This document shows positions 1-8,665 of a DNA stretch of 64,000 bases, piece after piece. Origin of the DNA: Pedobacter nyackensis (GTDB lineage: Bacteria > Bacteroidota > Bacteroidia > Sphingobacteriales > Sphingobacteriaceae); the NCBI RefSeq assembly GCF_900176505.1, contig NZ_FWYB01000001.1:655400-719399 (forward strand), read 5' to 3'. The notes under the pieces are model-generated. The model was not told the DNA's origin and made no database searches. It saw only the letters and a program-made list of their open reading frames with translations. The position numbers and the translations under genes were made by a program. Position 1 is the first letter of the stretch. The number at the start of each line of letters is the position of its first letter.

Positions 1-657
1 ACTTTTGGTTCCGGTGCAGGATGGAACTATTTTAGGGGAAGTAACAATGTACAGCTAAGTTTTTCCGGAGCCAGTACCCTACAAGGAGCCGCAGTAATGA
101 ATGATAGCAAATGGCATACTTATGCAATTACTATAACTACCTCAGGTGGTACCAGAACTACTGTTTTTTATATAGATGGAGTTTCTCGTAGTAGTACAAA
201 TATTGGAGTAACGAATAGAGACAATACAGCTCCACTACGGATAGGTGCAGATATGGGGAAAAATACCAGTTTTATGGTTAAAGATTTAGCGATATTTAAT
301 GTAGCTATGACTCCAGCTGAAGTCATCAAAAATATGCGTATTCAGCTTAGACCTAGCAATCCATTTTTTAGTAATTTATTAGGCTATTGGCCATTTGATG
401 AAACCAGTGGAACCGTAGCTGCAGATGTTTCGGGTAAAGGTAATAACATGACCTATTCTGGTCCTGTTCAGTTTATTCCATTCTCTGAAATTTCGCCAAA
501 TATTTCTCCGGAAATTTCATCCGCTGCATATACCGCTGTACCTAATGGTGTTGACATTCCAGTACTAATTTATAATTGGCTAAATATTGCCGTTCCATCG
601 CAATGGGGCTTAATGGGTAAATTTTACAACCCTACTGTTACTTTACCAAAAAACTAA
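1..657 (+). CDS. LamG / DUF4983-type surface protein, 5' end outside window
   Basis: The frame is open from base 1, so this is the last 218 residues of a longer protein. The visible part is a concanavalin-like (LamG) jelly roll: a WHTYAITI strand, a FYIDG strand, an LRIGAD strand and LGYWPFDETSG. A short C-terminal module follows, ending in VLIYNWLNIAVPSQWGL. The same order and similar residues recur at the end of the protein at 2609-4303, so the two are paralogues. The family is typical of Bacteroidetes surface lipoproteins in glycan loci. The catalytic or anchoring N-terminus, if any, cannot be judged. The stop lies 6 bases before the next start, consistent with one transcript. Confidence 0.72.
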   Translation, partial: TFGSGAGWNYFRGSNNVQLSFSGASTLQGAAVMNDSKWHTYAITITTSGGTRTTVFYIDGVSRSSTNIGVTNRDNTAPLRIGADMGKNTSFMVKDLAIFNVAMTPAEVIKNMRIQLRPSNPFFSNLLGYWPFDETSGTVAADVSGKGNNMTYSGPVQFIPFSEISPNISPEISSAAYTAVPNGVDIPVLIYNWLNIAVPSQWGLMGKFYNPTVTLPKN

Positions 658-663
658 TCAGAT

Positions 664-2595
664 ATGAAACACTATTATCTTACAAAAATACTTGCCGTTA
701 TGGTGTTGCTGGTTGCTACATCTTGTAAAAAATACGGTTACAATATACCAGATGGTTATCCTGACGATTCTAAAAACGTGGCTAACGACAAGATCGATAC
801 CAACATAAAGGTAATCGATAAATCGATGTATTCGAAGGCGAGGGTGTTTCCGGGCCTGGTTGATCAATCAGAGCCTCGTGTTCAGAACGCAAAGTTTACA
901 TTGGATTTAAATTTTACAAAGCAAACTGCTGAGAATCTCCGTATTTCAGTGGCTCCTGAACCGCAATTTAGTACGGGTTTTTACGCTGCGCCCGGGGAAC
1001 TTGTTAAAATTGTAGTTCCAGCGGGTATAGAAGGTTTAACAGTTCAAATTGGTGGACATACAGATAATCTTGGTGGTAAATATCCATTGTTACGGGATCC
1101 GCTTATTTACATGCGCCAGCAATTGTACGCTGGTGTTAATTACGTACGTAATTTGTATGGAGGTACAATCTATATACTTGCTAATAATGCTTATCCTACG
1201 CCCGTGGAGTTTACGATAACCAATGCATGCGTTTCTCCTGATTTTGTCTTAGGAGAAATTAATGATACAGATTGGGTAGCCAAGGTAAAAGCTTCGCAAG
1301 TGCCCTGGTTAGAACTAAGAACAAAAAGGGTAGTATTTTTGGTACCAAGAGATAAAGTGATAAAGACATTTACGTCTTCAGAACCATTTACTAATCCTAC
1401 AGCGGTAATGACGAAGTGGAATGATGTATTTGATTTGGATTATAATGGCTGGATGGGCTTATCTGATGATGCTGATGATGAGAGAGATAGAAGTCCACAA
1501 GGCCCATGGAGAGGAGTGTTAGACATTCAATTGTCCTTAGGTTATGGTCATAGTGGTTTCCCTTTTGTGGGCTTAAACGATGGTTATTGGTTTGCTAGTT
1601 TTACCAGTTTAAATTCAGTTAATACCAGTTCCGGGCAGTGGGGAACTTACCATGAGTTTGGTCACAATTGCCAGCAAGGGAAGGTTTGGAGTTGGAGTAC
1701 TTTAGGGGAAACGACCAATAATCTTTTTAATTTTAAAGTGGCTAATAGAATTGGGGCTAATTATAGCACATTACATTCTTCGGTGACGACAGGCTTTCCG
1801 CAAGCGATTACTTATGCAAGTGGTACGGGTGTCAAAAATTTTGATAAGGATGCAGCAATGGATGATCCGTTTAAACGCATGACTCCGTTTGTACAGATTT
1901 TTGAAAAATTTGGGTATGGAGCAATGACCCACTTGTATACAGCAGCCAGACACGCACCACGTCTTAATCCGAGTGATATCACGATGCATAATTGGGTTTA
2001 TGAGCAATTATCTGATTATACAAAAACAGATTTAGCACCATTTTTTGATGCCTGGGGTATTTCCTATAGTGATGCAATTGCAGTTAAAATGTCAGCTAAG
2101 TATCCTTTGTTAGATAAGCAAATCTGGACATACAATCCATTAACGAAAACAGGTGGAACGGGAGCCGTGGTTTACAACACAAGTGTAGTATCGGTAAGTT
2201 GCCCCGCACAAGAAGGATCTTTTGCTAACCTTGTAGATAATAATCCGACCACCATTTACCACTCTCAGTATAGTCCAGTTCCAACCGGTGCATTAACCTT
2301 TCCTTTTACATTTGTTTTCAATGCGGGGGCTAATATTCCGATTAAAGGGATGTACTTTAATGGCAGAGCCACTAGCAGAGTAGGAGATGGAAAATTGATT
2401 GAAATTTTTAGTAGTAGAGATAATGTTAATTTCACTAGCATTGGTACTACAACTTTGCCAAACAGCGCTAACAGGTTTGAATATATATTCCCAAATGGGA
2501 ATATAAATGCGAAATTCTTTAAAGTAATTGTTAAAACTGGATATTCCACGAATCCTTATGTGGTATTTGGTGAAATGAACTTAATTAAGCCATAA
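664..2595 (+). CDS. M60-family (enhancin-like) zinc metallopeptidase, lipoprotein
   Basis: This 643-aa protein has an SPII signal peptide with lipobox LVATSC (Cys21), so it should sit on the outer membrane. The gluzincin motif HEFGH is at residues 330-334, with a downstream Glu at about 349 (STLGET), as in M60 peptidases that cut O-glycosylated mucin-type proteins. The N-terminal 60-220 region is a probable beta-sandwich. The C-terminal about 130 residues (from about 515) resemble an F5/8 type C carbohydrate-binding domain. It lies in an operon-like run with LamG/DUF4983 proteins. The peptidase call rests on HExxH plus the surrounding GTYH..GHNCQQ; the mucin substrate is inferred from the family. 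Confidence 0.8.
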   Translation: MKHYYLTKILAVMVLLVATSCKKYGYNIPDGYPDDSKNVANDKIDTNIKVIDKSMYSKARVFPGLVDQSEPRVQNAKFTLDLNFTKQTAENLRISVAPEPQFSTGFYAAPGELVKIVVPAGIEGLTVQIGGHTDNLGGKYPLLRDPLIYMRQQLYAGVNYVRNLYGGTIYILANNAYPTPVEFTITNACVSPDFVLGEINDTDWVAKVKASQVPWLELRTKRVVFLVPRDKVIKTFTSSEPFTNPTAVMTKWNDVFDLDYNGWMGLSDDADDERDRSPQGPWRGVLDIQLSLGYGHSGFPFVGLNDGYWFASFTSLNSVNTSSGQWGTYHEFGHNCQQGKVWSWSTLGETTNNLFNFKVANRIGANYSTLHSSVTTGFPQAITYASGTGVKNFDKDAAMDDPFKRMTPFVQIFEKFGYGAMTHLYTAARHAPRLNPSDITMHNWVYEQLSDYTKTDLAPFFDAWGISYSDAIAVKMSAKYPLLDKQIWTYNPLTKTGGTGAVVYNTSVVSVSCPAQEGSFANLVDNNPTTIYHSQYSPVPTGALTFPFTFVFNAGANIPIKGMYFNGRATSRVGDGKLIEIFSSRDNVNFTSIGTTTLPNSANRFEYIFPNGNINAKFFKVIVKTGYSTNPYVVFGEMNLIKP

Positions 2596-2608
2596 TTATT
2601 AAAATATC

Positions 2609-4303
2609 ATGAAATTAAATTATAAAATTTTTACAATACTCTCAGCAGGTTTATTGAGCATTTTAATTTATTCTGGCTGCAAGAAGTACGATAATCCACC
2701 ACCCATATTTGAAGAATTAAAAAGTCTGTCGACAGAACAGCGTAAGGTTTTGATTATTAGTATTGATGGATTGACCGGTGCTGAGTTGCAAAAAGTTGCA
2801 CCGACTAATATTTCAGCGTTGCAAAAGAATTCAAAGTATTCTTATAATACCTTAAAAACGGCTTCGGATGCCGGTGGTTGGGCTTCTATGTTAACGGGAA
2901 CCGGTTATTCTAAACATCAGATTAGTAATGATAATTTTGAAAGAACCCCGGATCCTAATAGGGTAGGCCATGGAGATATTGTTTCTTATCGAAATGTATT
3001 GGATTATGTAACACAATACAAAGCCGTAAAAACAGCGATGGTTACTTCCTGGTCTGATTTACGTAAATACATGCGTAATGCTGATTTTTCACCAGAGGTA
3101 ACAACAGATTTGGGTGTAAAGGATAGTACGATTAACATTTTAAATACCCAGATTGGTTTAGGTGCTGTGTTGGTTAATTTTAGAGAGGTAGAAACTGCGG
3201 GTAGTAACGGTGGTTATTTGGCTGGTAATAGTACCTATAAAGATGCAATTATTAAGGCTGATGAATATGTAGGCAATATTTTAGCGGCTTTAAAGGCGAG
3301 AAAAACTTTTGCCAATGAAGATTGGTTGGTTATTGTAACCAGTAATCATGGTGGAAGTAGCGCTAATCCTGAAAATGGTTTTACTATAGTACATAATCCG
3401 GCATTTAAAGAATTTGAATTGAAAAAAACTGGCTTTAACCCTGTTTTATTCAATAATAAAACAGGCAGGGCTACACTTTTAAATGACAATGGTTTATATG
3501 ATGCCGGTGAAACCAAAAGTTTTACCGTACAGATGGATGTGAAATTTAATAGCCCTACACCAACAGGTTGGTCCAGTTTCTTTAGTAAAAGTACCAATCT
3601 TAGTGGTGGATCAATCACCGGCTGGCAATGGGCATTGTACCCAAGTGGTAAATGGGTAGTTACTGTAGGAGGAACTTTGAATGGTGGAGCTGGAAAAGAT
3701 GAAAGAAGTTCGACTACTACTCCTGGTACAGTTTGGCATACATTAACGATGACTGTTGAGTATGTGAATGCAACAACCCGAAACTTAACCATGTATATGG
3801 ATGGTAACCTTGAAAATTCCATTAATATAAGTGGTAAGAAAAGTCTTAGTACCACTGAAGGGGTCAGAATAGGTCACAGGGCTGGTGATAGTGACACACC
3901 TACATCTTTTTATGGAGCCAATTTAGCTTATTTTAATACGGCGCTCAGCGAGGCAGTGATCAAAAGCAATTTGGGACTGAAGGATATTACGAAACATACT
4001 AATTATACTAACTTAACTGGTTTTTGGCCTATGGACGAGGGAACTGAGGGTACTTTTTTCAATGAAGCTCCTGGTGGTTATAACATGTCTTTATCGGGCG
4101 TTTACAGTTGGGGAAATTTAGCATCAGTATATCCTCCGGGGACAGCTCAAGAGCCTATAACATCTCTATTTTCAATTCCATCGACAGTTAGTGATGTATC
4201 TGCTTTAACATTATATTGGTTAAAGATCCCAATTCTTGCTGATTTTGGTTTTGATGGGAAAACTTATCTTAAAAACTTTGAATTAGAATTTTTAAAAAAT
4301 TAG
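2609..4303 (+). CDS. Alkaline-phosphatase-superfamily lipoprotein with LamG and DUF4983-like domains
   Basis: The 564-aa protein has lipobox IYSGC (Cys24). Residues about 46-255 look like an alkaline phosphatase/phosphodiesterase superfamily core: VLIISIDGL supplies a metal Asp (53), DAGGWASMLTG the usual nucleophile region, and TSNHGG a metal His near residue 246. Residues about 285-450 form a LamG jelly roll (WHTLTMTV, MYMDG, VRIGHR). The last about 90 residues match the C-terminal module of the paralogue at 1-657. It is probably a surface enzyme or binding protein of the glycan locus. Its hydrolytic activity and substrate are unknown; the phosphatase-like part is shorter than a typical enzyme and could be degenerate. 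Confidence 0.7.
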   Translation: MKLNYKIFTILSAGLLSILIYSGCKKYDNPPPIFEELKSLSTEQRKVLIISIDGLTGAELQKVAPTNISALQKNSKYSYNTLKTASDAGGWASMLTGTGYSKHQISNDNFERTPDPNRVGHGDIVSYRNVLDYVTQYKAVKTAMVTSWSDLRKYMRNADFSPEVTTDLGVKDSTINILNTQIGLGAVLVNFREVETAGSNGGYLAGNSTYKDAIIKADEYVGNILAALKARKTFANEDWLVIVTSNHGGSSANPENGFTIVHNPAFKEFELKKTGFNPVLFNNKTGRATLLNDNGLYDAGETKSFTVQMDVKFNSPTPTGWSSFFSKSTNLSGGSITGWQWALYPSGKWVVTVGGTLNGGAGKDERSSTTTPGTVWHTLTMTVEYVNATTRNLTMYMDGNLENSINISGKKSLSTTEGVRIGHRAGDSDTPTSFYGANLAYFNTALSEAVIKSNLGLKDITKHTNYTNLTGFWPMDEGTEGTFFNEAPGGYNMSLSGVYSWGNLASVYPPGTAQEPITSLFSIPSTVSDVSALTLYWLKIPILADFGFDGKTYLKNFELEFLKN

Positions 4304-4312
4304 ATATGAATT

Positions 4313-4338
4313 TTCGAGCTAGCCAGGGCTAGCTCGAA
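4313..4338. terminator. Strong palindrome between DUF4983 gene and oxidoreductase gene
   Basis: Bases 4313-4324 and 4327-4338 are perfect 12-bp inverted arms (TTCGAGCTAGCC and its complement) separated by AG. It begins 10 bases after a stop codon and about 90 bases before the next start. The T-rich tract that follows is weak, so it may act as an attenuator or mRNA-processing hairpin rather than a full terminator. Confidence 0.55.
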
Positions 4339-4425
4339 TTGTTTCCCGGAAACCTATGGATTTCAAAATTTGAGATCGGGTTTTTGAAATAGTGTTTAGA
4401 AATAAATGTGTAAAAATTATTAAAA

Positions 4426-5856
4426 ATGAGTACAAAAGAATTTTCAAGGCGACATTTTTTAAAGCAAACGATGATGTTATCTGCTGCGGCAGCGATTGCT
4501 CCTGGAATAATTATGGGGATGAGCAAGGGAGATATCAAATTAGCCAGCCCTAATGAACGGGTAAACCTGGCTTGTATAGGTATTGGAAATAGAGGGGCTG
4601 AAATTATTCGTGATTTGTATAAAACAGGTCTGGTTAATATTGTTGCATTGTGTGATGTGGACATGGGCGCAGCACAAACGCTGGCTATTTTGAAAGAATT
4701 TCCTGACGTACCTCGTTTCCAGGATTTCAGAAAGATGTTTGATAAAATGAGTAACCAGATAGATGCTGTTACCGTCGGTGTGCCTGATTTTTCACATTTT
4801 CCGATAACCATGATGGCTATGGGCTTAGGAAAACACGTGTATGTAGAAAAACCAATGGCCCGTACTTTTAATGAAGTCGAGCTGATGATGAAAGCTGCGA
4901 AGAAATACGATAAGGTAGTTACACAAATGGGTAACCAGGGACACTCTGAGGCTAATTATTTCCAATTTAAGGCTTGGAAGGAAGCAGGTATTATTAAAGA
5001 CGTAACGTCAATAACAGCTCATATGAATTCACCAAGGCGCTGGCATGGATGGGATATCAATATGAAATCTTTCCCAGCTGCTCAAAAAATGCCAGATACC
5101 CTGGATTGGGACATATGGCAAATGGCAACTACAGGGCACAGTTATAATAAGGATTTTGTGAATGGGCAATGGCGTTGCTGGTTTGATTTAGGTATGGGAG
5201 CGCTTGGTGATTGGGGAGCTCATATTTTGGATACAGCACATGAATTTCTTGATCTTGGCTTGCCATATCAGATTAATCCAATTTTAAGTGGGCATAACAA
5301 TTTCTTTTATCCAACATCCACTACTTTGGCTTTTAAGTTTCCAAAAAGAGGCAATATGCCGGCTTTAGACGTTAACTGGTATGATGGGATTAATAATTTG
5401 CCTCCGATTCCCAAAGGATACGGCGTTTCCGGTTTAGATCCGAATATCCCGCCGCCAAGTACAGGAAAAATAGAGCCGGCAAAATTAAACCCCGGAAAAA
5501 TAATCTACAGTAAGGAGCTCACATTTAAAGGAGGTTCTCATGGTAGCACGCTCTCGATTATTCCCGAAGAAAAAGCAAAGGCTATGGCTGGTTCATTGCC
5601 GGAAGTACAACAAAGTCCTTCAAACCATTTTAAAAATTTCCTTCTAGCCTGTAAAGGAGAAGAAAAAACAAGGTCGCCATTTTCAGTAGCAGGGCCTTTA
5701 AGTCAGGTATTCTGTCTGGGTGTGCTCGCTCAGAAATTAAATACAAAACTTGAATTTGACCGTAAAAAGAAAATAATTATCAATAATAAAGTGGCCAATG
5801 CACTACTTATTGGTCCACCACCACGCAAAGGATGGGAGCAATATTACAAAGTGTAA
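4426..5856 (+). CDS. Tat-exported Gfo/Idh/MocA-family oxidoreductase
   Basis: This 476-aa protein starts with a twin-arginine signal (SRRHFLKQ followed by an alanine-rich segment), so it is probably exported folded with its cofactor. The Rossmann fold follows at residues 42-60 (VNLACIGIGNRGAEI). The family EKP motif occurs as HVYVEKPMA near residue 140. The C-terminal half carries the alpha/beta substrate domain with WRCWFDLGMGALGDWG and HILDTAHEF. Members act on sugars or sugar derivatives with NAD(P), and some exported ones act as glycosidases through a redox mechanism. It lies upstream of the sulfatase (12 bases apart), so a role in the same glycan pathway is likely. The exact substrate is not readable. 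Confidence 0.82.
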   Translation: MSTKEFSRRHFLKQTMMLSAAAAIAPGIIMGMSKGDIKLASPNERVNLACIGIGNRGAEIIRDLYKTGLVNIVALCDVDMGAAQTLAILKEFPDVPRFQDFRKMFDKMSNQIDAVTVGVPDFSHFPITMMAMGLGKHVYVEKPMARTFNEVELMMKAAKKYDKVVTQMGNQGHSEANYFQFKAWKEAGIIKDVTSITAHMNSPRRWHGWDINMKSFPAAQKMPDTLDWDIWQMATTGHSYNKDFVNGQWRCWFDLGMGALGDWGAHILDTAHEFLDLGLPYQINPILSGHNNFFYPTSTTLAFKFPKRGNMPALDVNWYDGINNLPPIPKGYGVSGLDPNIPPPSTGKIEPAKLNPGKIIYSKELTFKGGSHGSTLSIIPEEKAKAMAGSLPEVQQSPSNHFKNFLLACKGEEKTRSPFSVAGPLSQVFCLGVLAQKLNTKLEFDRKKKIIINNKVANALLIGPPPRKGWEQYYKV

Positions 5857-5868
5857 GGAATCGAGAAG

Positions 5869-7221
5869 ATGAAAATAAGCTGTTTTTGTATTGCCCTCTT
5901 GTTAATCACTTTTGGTAAGTCCGCACAGGGGCAAGTGGTTGAAAATCGGCCAAATGTAATTATTATTTATGTTGACGATATGGGCTATGGTGATTTAGGT
6001 AGTTATGGAGCCGAAATTTCTACTCCCAATATTGATAAAATTGGTAAAACGGGTATCCGTTTTACCAATTTTTATGCATCAGCGCCTGTATGTACCCCCT
6101 CAAGATATAGCTTGCTTACGGGGACTTATCCTCAGCGCTCAAAGCATAATCTTACTTTTGCGCTTATGCCTGATGATAAAAATTATCTGGACACAAGCGA
6201 AACCACTATGGCCACTCGCTTTAAATCTGAAGGGTATTTAACGGGAATGATTGGGAAATGGCACCTGGGACAAGCCAATTCTATAAACCTTCTGGTTGAT
6301 TATGGTTTTGATCTTTTTACAGGAGCACTAGGCGGTTGTATTGATTATTTTTCACATACTTATGGGCAATCGGAAGGAGATTGGTATGTAAATGGCAAGC
6401 TTCAGGCTGAAAAAGGTTATAGTACCGATCTCATCACTAATCATGCTGTTGATTTTATTCATTTAGCGTCTAAGAAAAAGCAGCCGTTCTATCTCTATCT
6501 GCCATATAATGCACCGCATTATGGAAAAACAGATCCCGAAAATATAAAGGATTATACCCTTTCTTTAGGGGAGACGAAATATAAAGGGAGAAACGACCTG
6601 AATACATTGCAGGTCCCACAAACCTACTTGAACAAGGTTTCTAATATTGCTGACCCATACAGAAGAGCTTATGCAGCTATGGTTATGTGTTTGGATCACA
6701 ATGTGGGTAAGCTAATGGATCGGCTTAAGAAGGAAGGCATCTTAGAAAATACAATGATTTGGTTTATTTCAGATAATGGAGGATATTCAAAAAGCTACTA
6801 TGGGCATGCCAGTAATGGAAAATTGAGAGGTCAGAAAGCTGAGTTGTGGGAAGGAGGGATAAGAGTGCCTGCGTTATTAAGCTGGCCTGCAAAGGTTAAA
6901 CCAGGACAGGTAGTAAGTACACCTTTGGTTAATATGGATATTATGCCTACACTGGCTGGAATCATAGGATGCGCTAACAATAAAGTCCATACGGATGGAG
7001 CTGATATCAGGAAGGTCCTTTTTAATCAGGGAGATTTGAAACGAAACCTGTATTGGAAATATGGTAAACAAACTGCCGTAAGAAGTGGTGACTGGAAGTT
7101 GGTAAATGGTACCGAGTTGTACAATCTTAAATTTGATGAAGGAGAAACAACGAATGTTGCACGTAAATACCCTGAACTTGTAAAATCCTTAAATATTGAA
7201 TTTTCGACCAATATGCCGTAA
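5869..7221 (+). CDS. Secreted sulfatase (formylglycine type)
   Basis: The 450-aa protein has an N-terminal signal peptide ending near AQGQ (about 22). The metal-binding DD pair is at 36-37 (YVDDMGYGDLG). The sulfatase signature CTPSR at 75-79 carries the Cys to be converted to formylglycine, followed by SLLTGTYPQR. MIGKWHLG and a late DNGG motif complete the active-site set. It should remove sulfate esters from a glycan in the periplasm or at the surface. A dedicated anaerobic maturase (anSME) or FGE is not in this window. It lies between a Tat oxidoreductase and a probable polysaccharide-active enzyme; the regiospecificity cannot be told by eye. Confidence 0.9.
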   Translation: MKISCFCIALLLITFGKSAQGQVVENRPNVIIIYVDDMGYGDLGSYGAEISTPNIDKIGKTGIRFTNFYASAPVCTPSRYSLLTGTYPQRSKHNLTFALMPDDKNYLDTSETTMATRFKSEGYLTGMIGKWHLGQANSINLLVDYGFDLFTGALGGCIDYFSHTYGQSEGDWYVNGKLQAEKGYSTDLITNHAVDFIHLASKKKQPFYLYLPYNAPHYGKTDPENIKDYTLSLGETKYKGRNDLNTLQVPQTYLNKVSNIADPYRRAYAAMVMCLDHNVGKLMDRLKKEGILENTMIWFISDNGGYSKSYYGHASNGKLRGQKAELWEGGIRVPALLSWPAKVKPGQVVSTPLVNMDIMPTLAGIIGCANNKVHTDGADIRKVLFNQGDLKRNLYWKYGKQTAVRSGDWKLVNGTELYNLKFDEGETTNVARKYPELVKSLNIEFSTNMP

Positions 7222-7259
7222 CCTTATGGTTTTAACACTTTTGATACAATAAAAATACG

Positions 7260-8663
7260 ATGAAATATCATTTGAAAATAATAGTACCCATTTTAATATT
7301 GGTTATCGAAGTCAACTCTGGGAAAAGCCAGGTTAATACGACTACCCGGAAGTCTGATAGCTCGACAATGGTGATGTCAATTAATTGGGGCGACTTTCAA
7401 AAAAAAGCACCTCGTGATAAAGTAACAAGTGCTGTAAAAGCCGCATTGCTTAATGCCAATAAGTTTGCACTCACTTCCTGGTATCATAACGTGAAAAAAT
7501 ATCAGCGAGATTCCAGTGGTTATCTTGATTTGAAAAGCAAATCCAAGGTAAATGAATACCGGTATCGTTTTCCTGCTGCAATGGCATTTGGTGTTGCAAT
7601 TGCTATTAAAACGGGGATATATGATCCGTCAGTAACAGGGGTATCATTGCAAGAAGCTAAAGATAAAACGGTCTCGTTGCTCCGTTCTGTGGCTTATGAC
7701 CATAAAGTTAATGGTAGCCGTAAGGTTTGGGGAGGAGATTGGCAAGCGGCTCACTGGGCTTATTACATTGGATACGGAGCCTGGCTATTATGGGACGAAT
7801 TTTCTCCTGATGATCGATCTAATGTTATCAAAATGCTGGTTTCTGAAGCAGATCGTTTTCTTCCATCAGCTCCGCTTTATTATAAAGACAGTACTGGGAA
7901 AGTAATTTTCAAAGGTGATTCTAAAATTGAAGAAAATGCCTGGAACGCTGAATTATTGTACCTGGCAGCGGTAATGTTACCGAACCATGCCCACTCGAAC
8001 AAATGGTTACAAAAGGCTGTTGAATATTTGATCGCTGCAACTGCGCTACCTTCAGATATCCACAATGCAAGAATTATACATGGAAAGCCTGTTAGCAAAT
8101 GGATACAAGGCTACAATATGGAAGAGCCCGGTTTTGTAATCAATCATGGCATTATCCATCCTCAATACAATGCGCTTGCTTCGATGATTAATGCGCCGAT
8201 TGTATTCTCATTGGCCGGGAAATTAACGCCAGAAGCAGCACGCTTTAATCTCGATAAAATTTATTATTCGGTAACCACTCATCGGTTTTCAGATCCGCCT
8301 TACAAAGCACCTGGAGGTACTATGTATCAGGAAGGATCACCCGAAGTTTATTATCCTGAAGGTTCTGATTGGGGCTTTGGTGTTTATGATAATTTCGCCA
8401 ATCTGGATGTCGCAGCTTTTACTTATGGCTGGGATAATCTTTCGAAGAAACATAAAGGAGCATATTGGGCAAAACTGCATATCAACAAAGTCCTGGAGCA
8501 ACAAAAACGCTTTGCTGATGGACATACCTATATTGGCGATAAGGAAAATAGCTATCTCGGCAGGGAAGAAGCAATTGCAAGTAGAATGGGATCGGCTTGG
8601 ATGACCATTTGGTTACAACAACAGACGCCGGCAGTTTACAATAATGAACCTATTTTAAAATAG
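7260..8663 (+). CDS. Secreted protein of unrecognised family, possible alpha-toroid polysaccharide-active enzyme
   Basis: This 467-aa protein has a signal peptide (about 1-24, ending SGKSQ). I do not recognise the family with certainty. It is rich in helices with aromatic clusters: WGGDWQAAHWAYYIGYGAW (about 159-177), EENAWNAELLYLAAVML (about 224-240), NHGIIHPQYNA (about 294-304) and a Tyr/Gly-rich stretch near 360-385. Alternating helices with exposed Asn, His, Tyr and Glu are what one sees in (alpha/alpha) toroid polysaccharide lyases such as heparinase-like families. Its place between a sulfatase and an unsaturated-uronyl hydrolase fits a lyase making the unsaturated products. That function is inference. 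The start was chosen because it begins a clear signal peptide. Confidence 0.6.
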   Translation: MKYHLKIIVPILILVIEVNSGKSQVNTTTRKSDSSTMVMSINWGDFQKKAPRDKVTSAVKAALLNANKFALTSWYHNVKKYQRDSSGYLDLKSKSKVNEYRYRFPAAMAFGVAIAIKTGIYDPSVTGVSLQEAKDKTVSLLRSVAYDHKVNGSRKVWGGDWQAAHWAYYIGYGAWLLWDEFSPDDRSNVIKMLVSEADRFLPSAPLYYKDSTGKVIFKGDSKIEENAWNAELLYLAAVMLPNHAHSNKWLQKAVEYLIAATALPSDIHNARIIHGKPVSKWIQGYNMEEPGFVINHGIIHPQYNALASMINAPIVFSLAGKLTPEAARFNLDKIYYSVTTHRFSDPPYKAPGGTMYQEGSPEVYYPEGSDWGFGVYDNFANLDVAAFTYGWDNLSKKHKGAYWAKLHINKVLEQQKRFADGHTYIGDKENSYLGREEAIASRMGSAWMTIWLQQQTPAVYNNEPILK

Positions 8664-8665
8664 AA

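Noticed and set aside
3346..3855. 169-codon minus-strand frame opposite the DUF4983 protein
   Set aside because: Opposite a clear LamG-containing gene; the reading is a composition shadow with no start context.
4329..4811. 160-codon minus-strand frame opposite the start of the oxidoreductase
   Set aside because: It covers the Tat signal and Rossmann region of a well-supported gene and has no recognisable domain.
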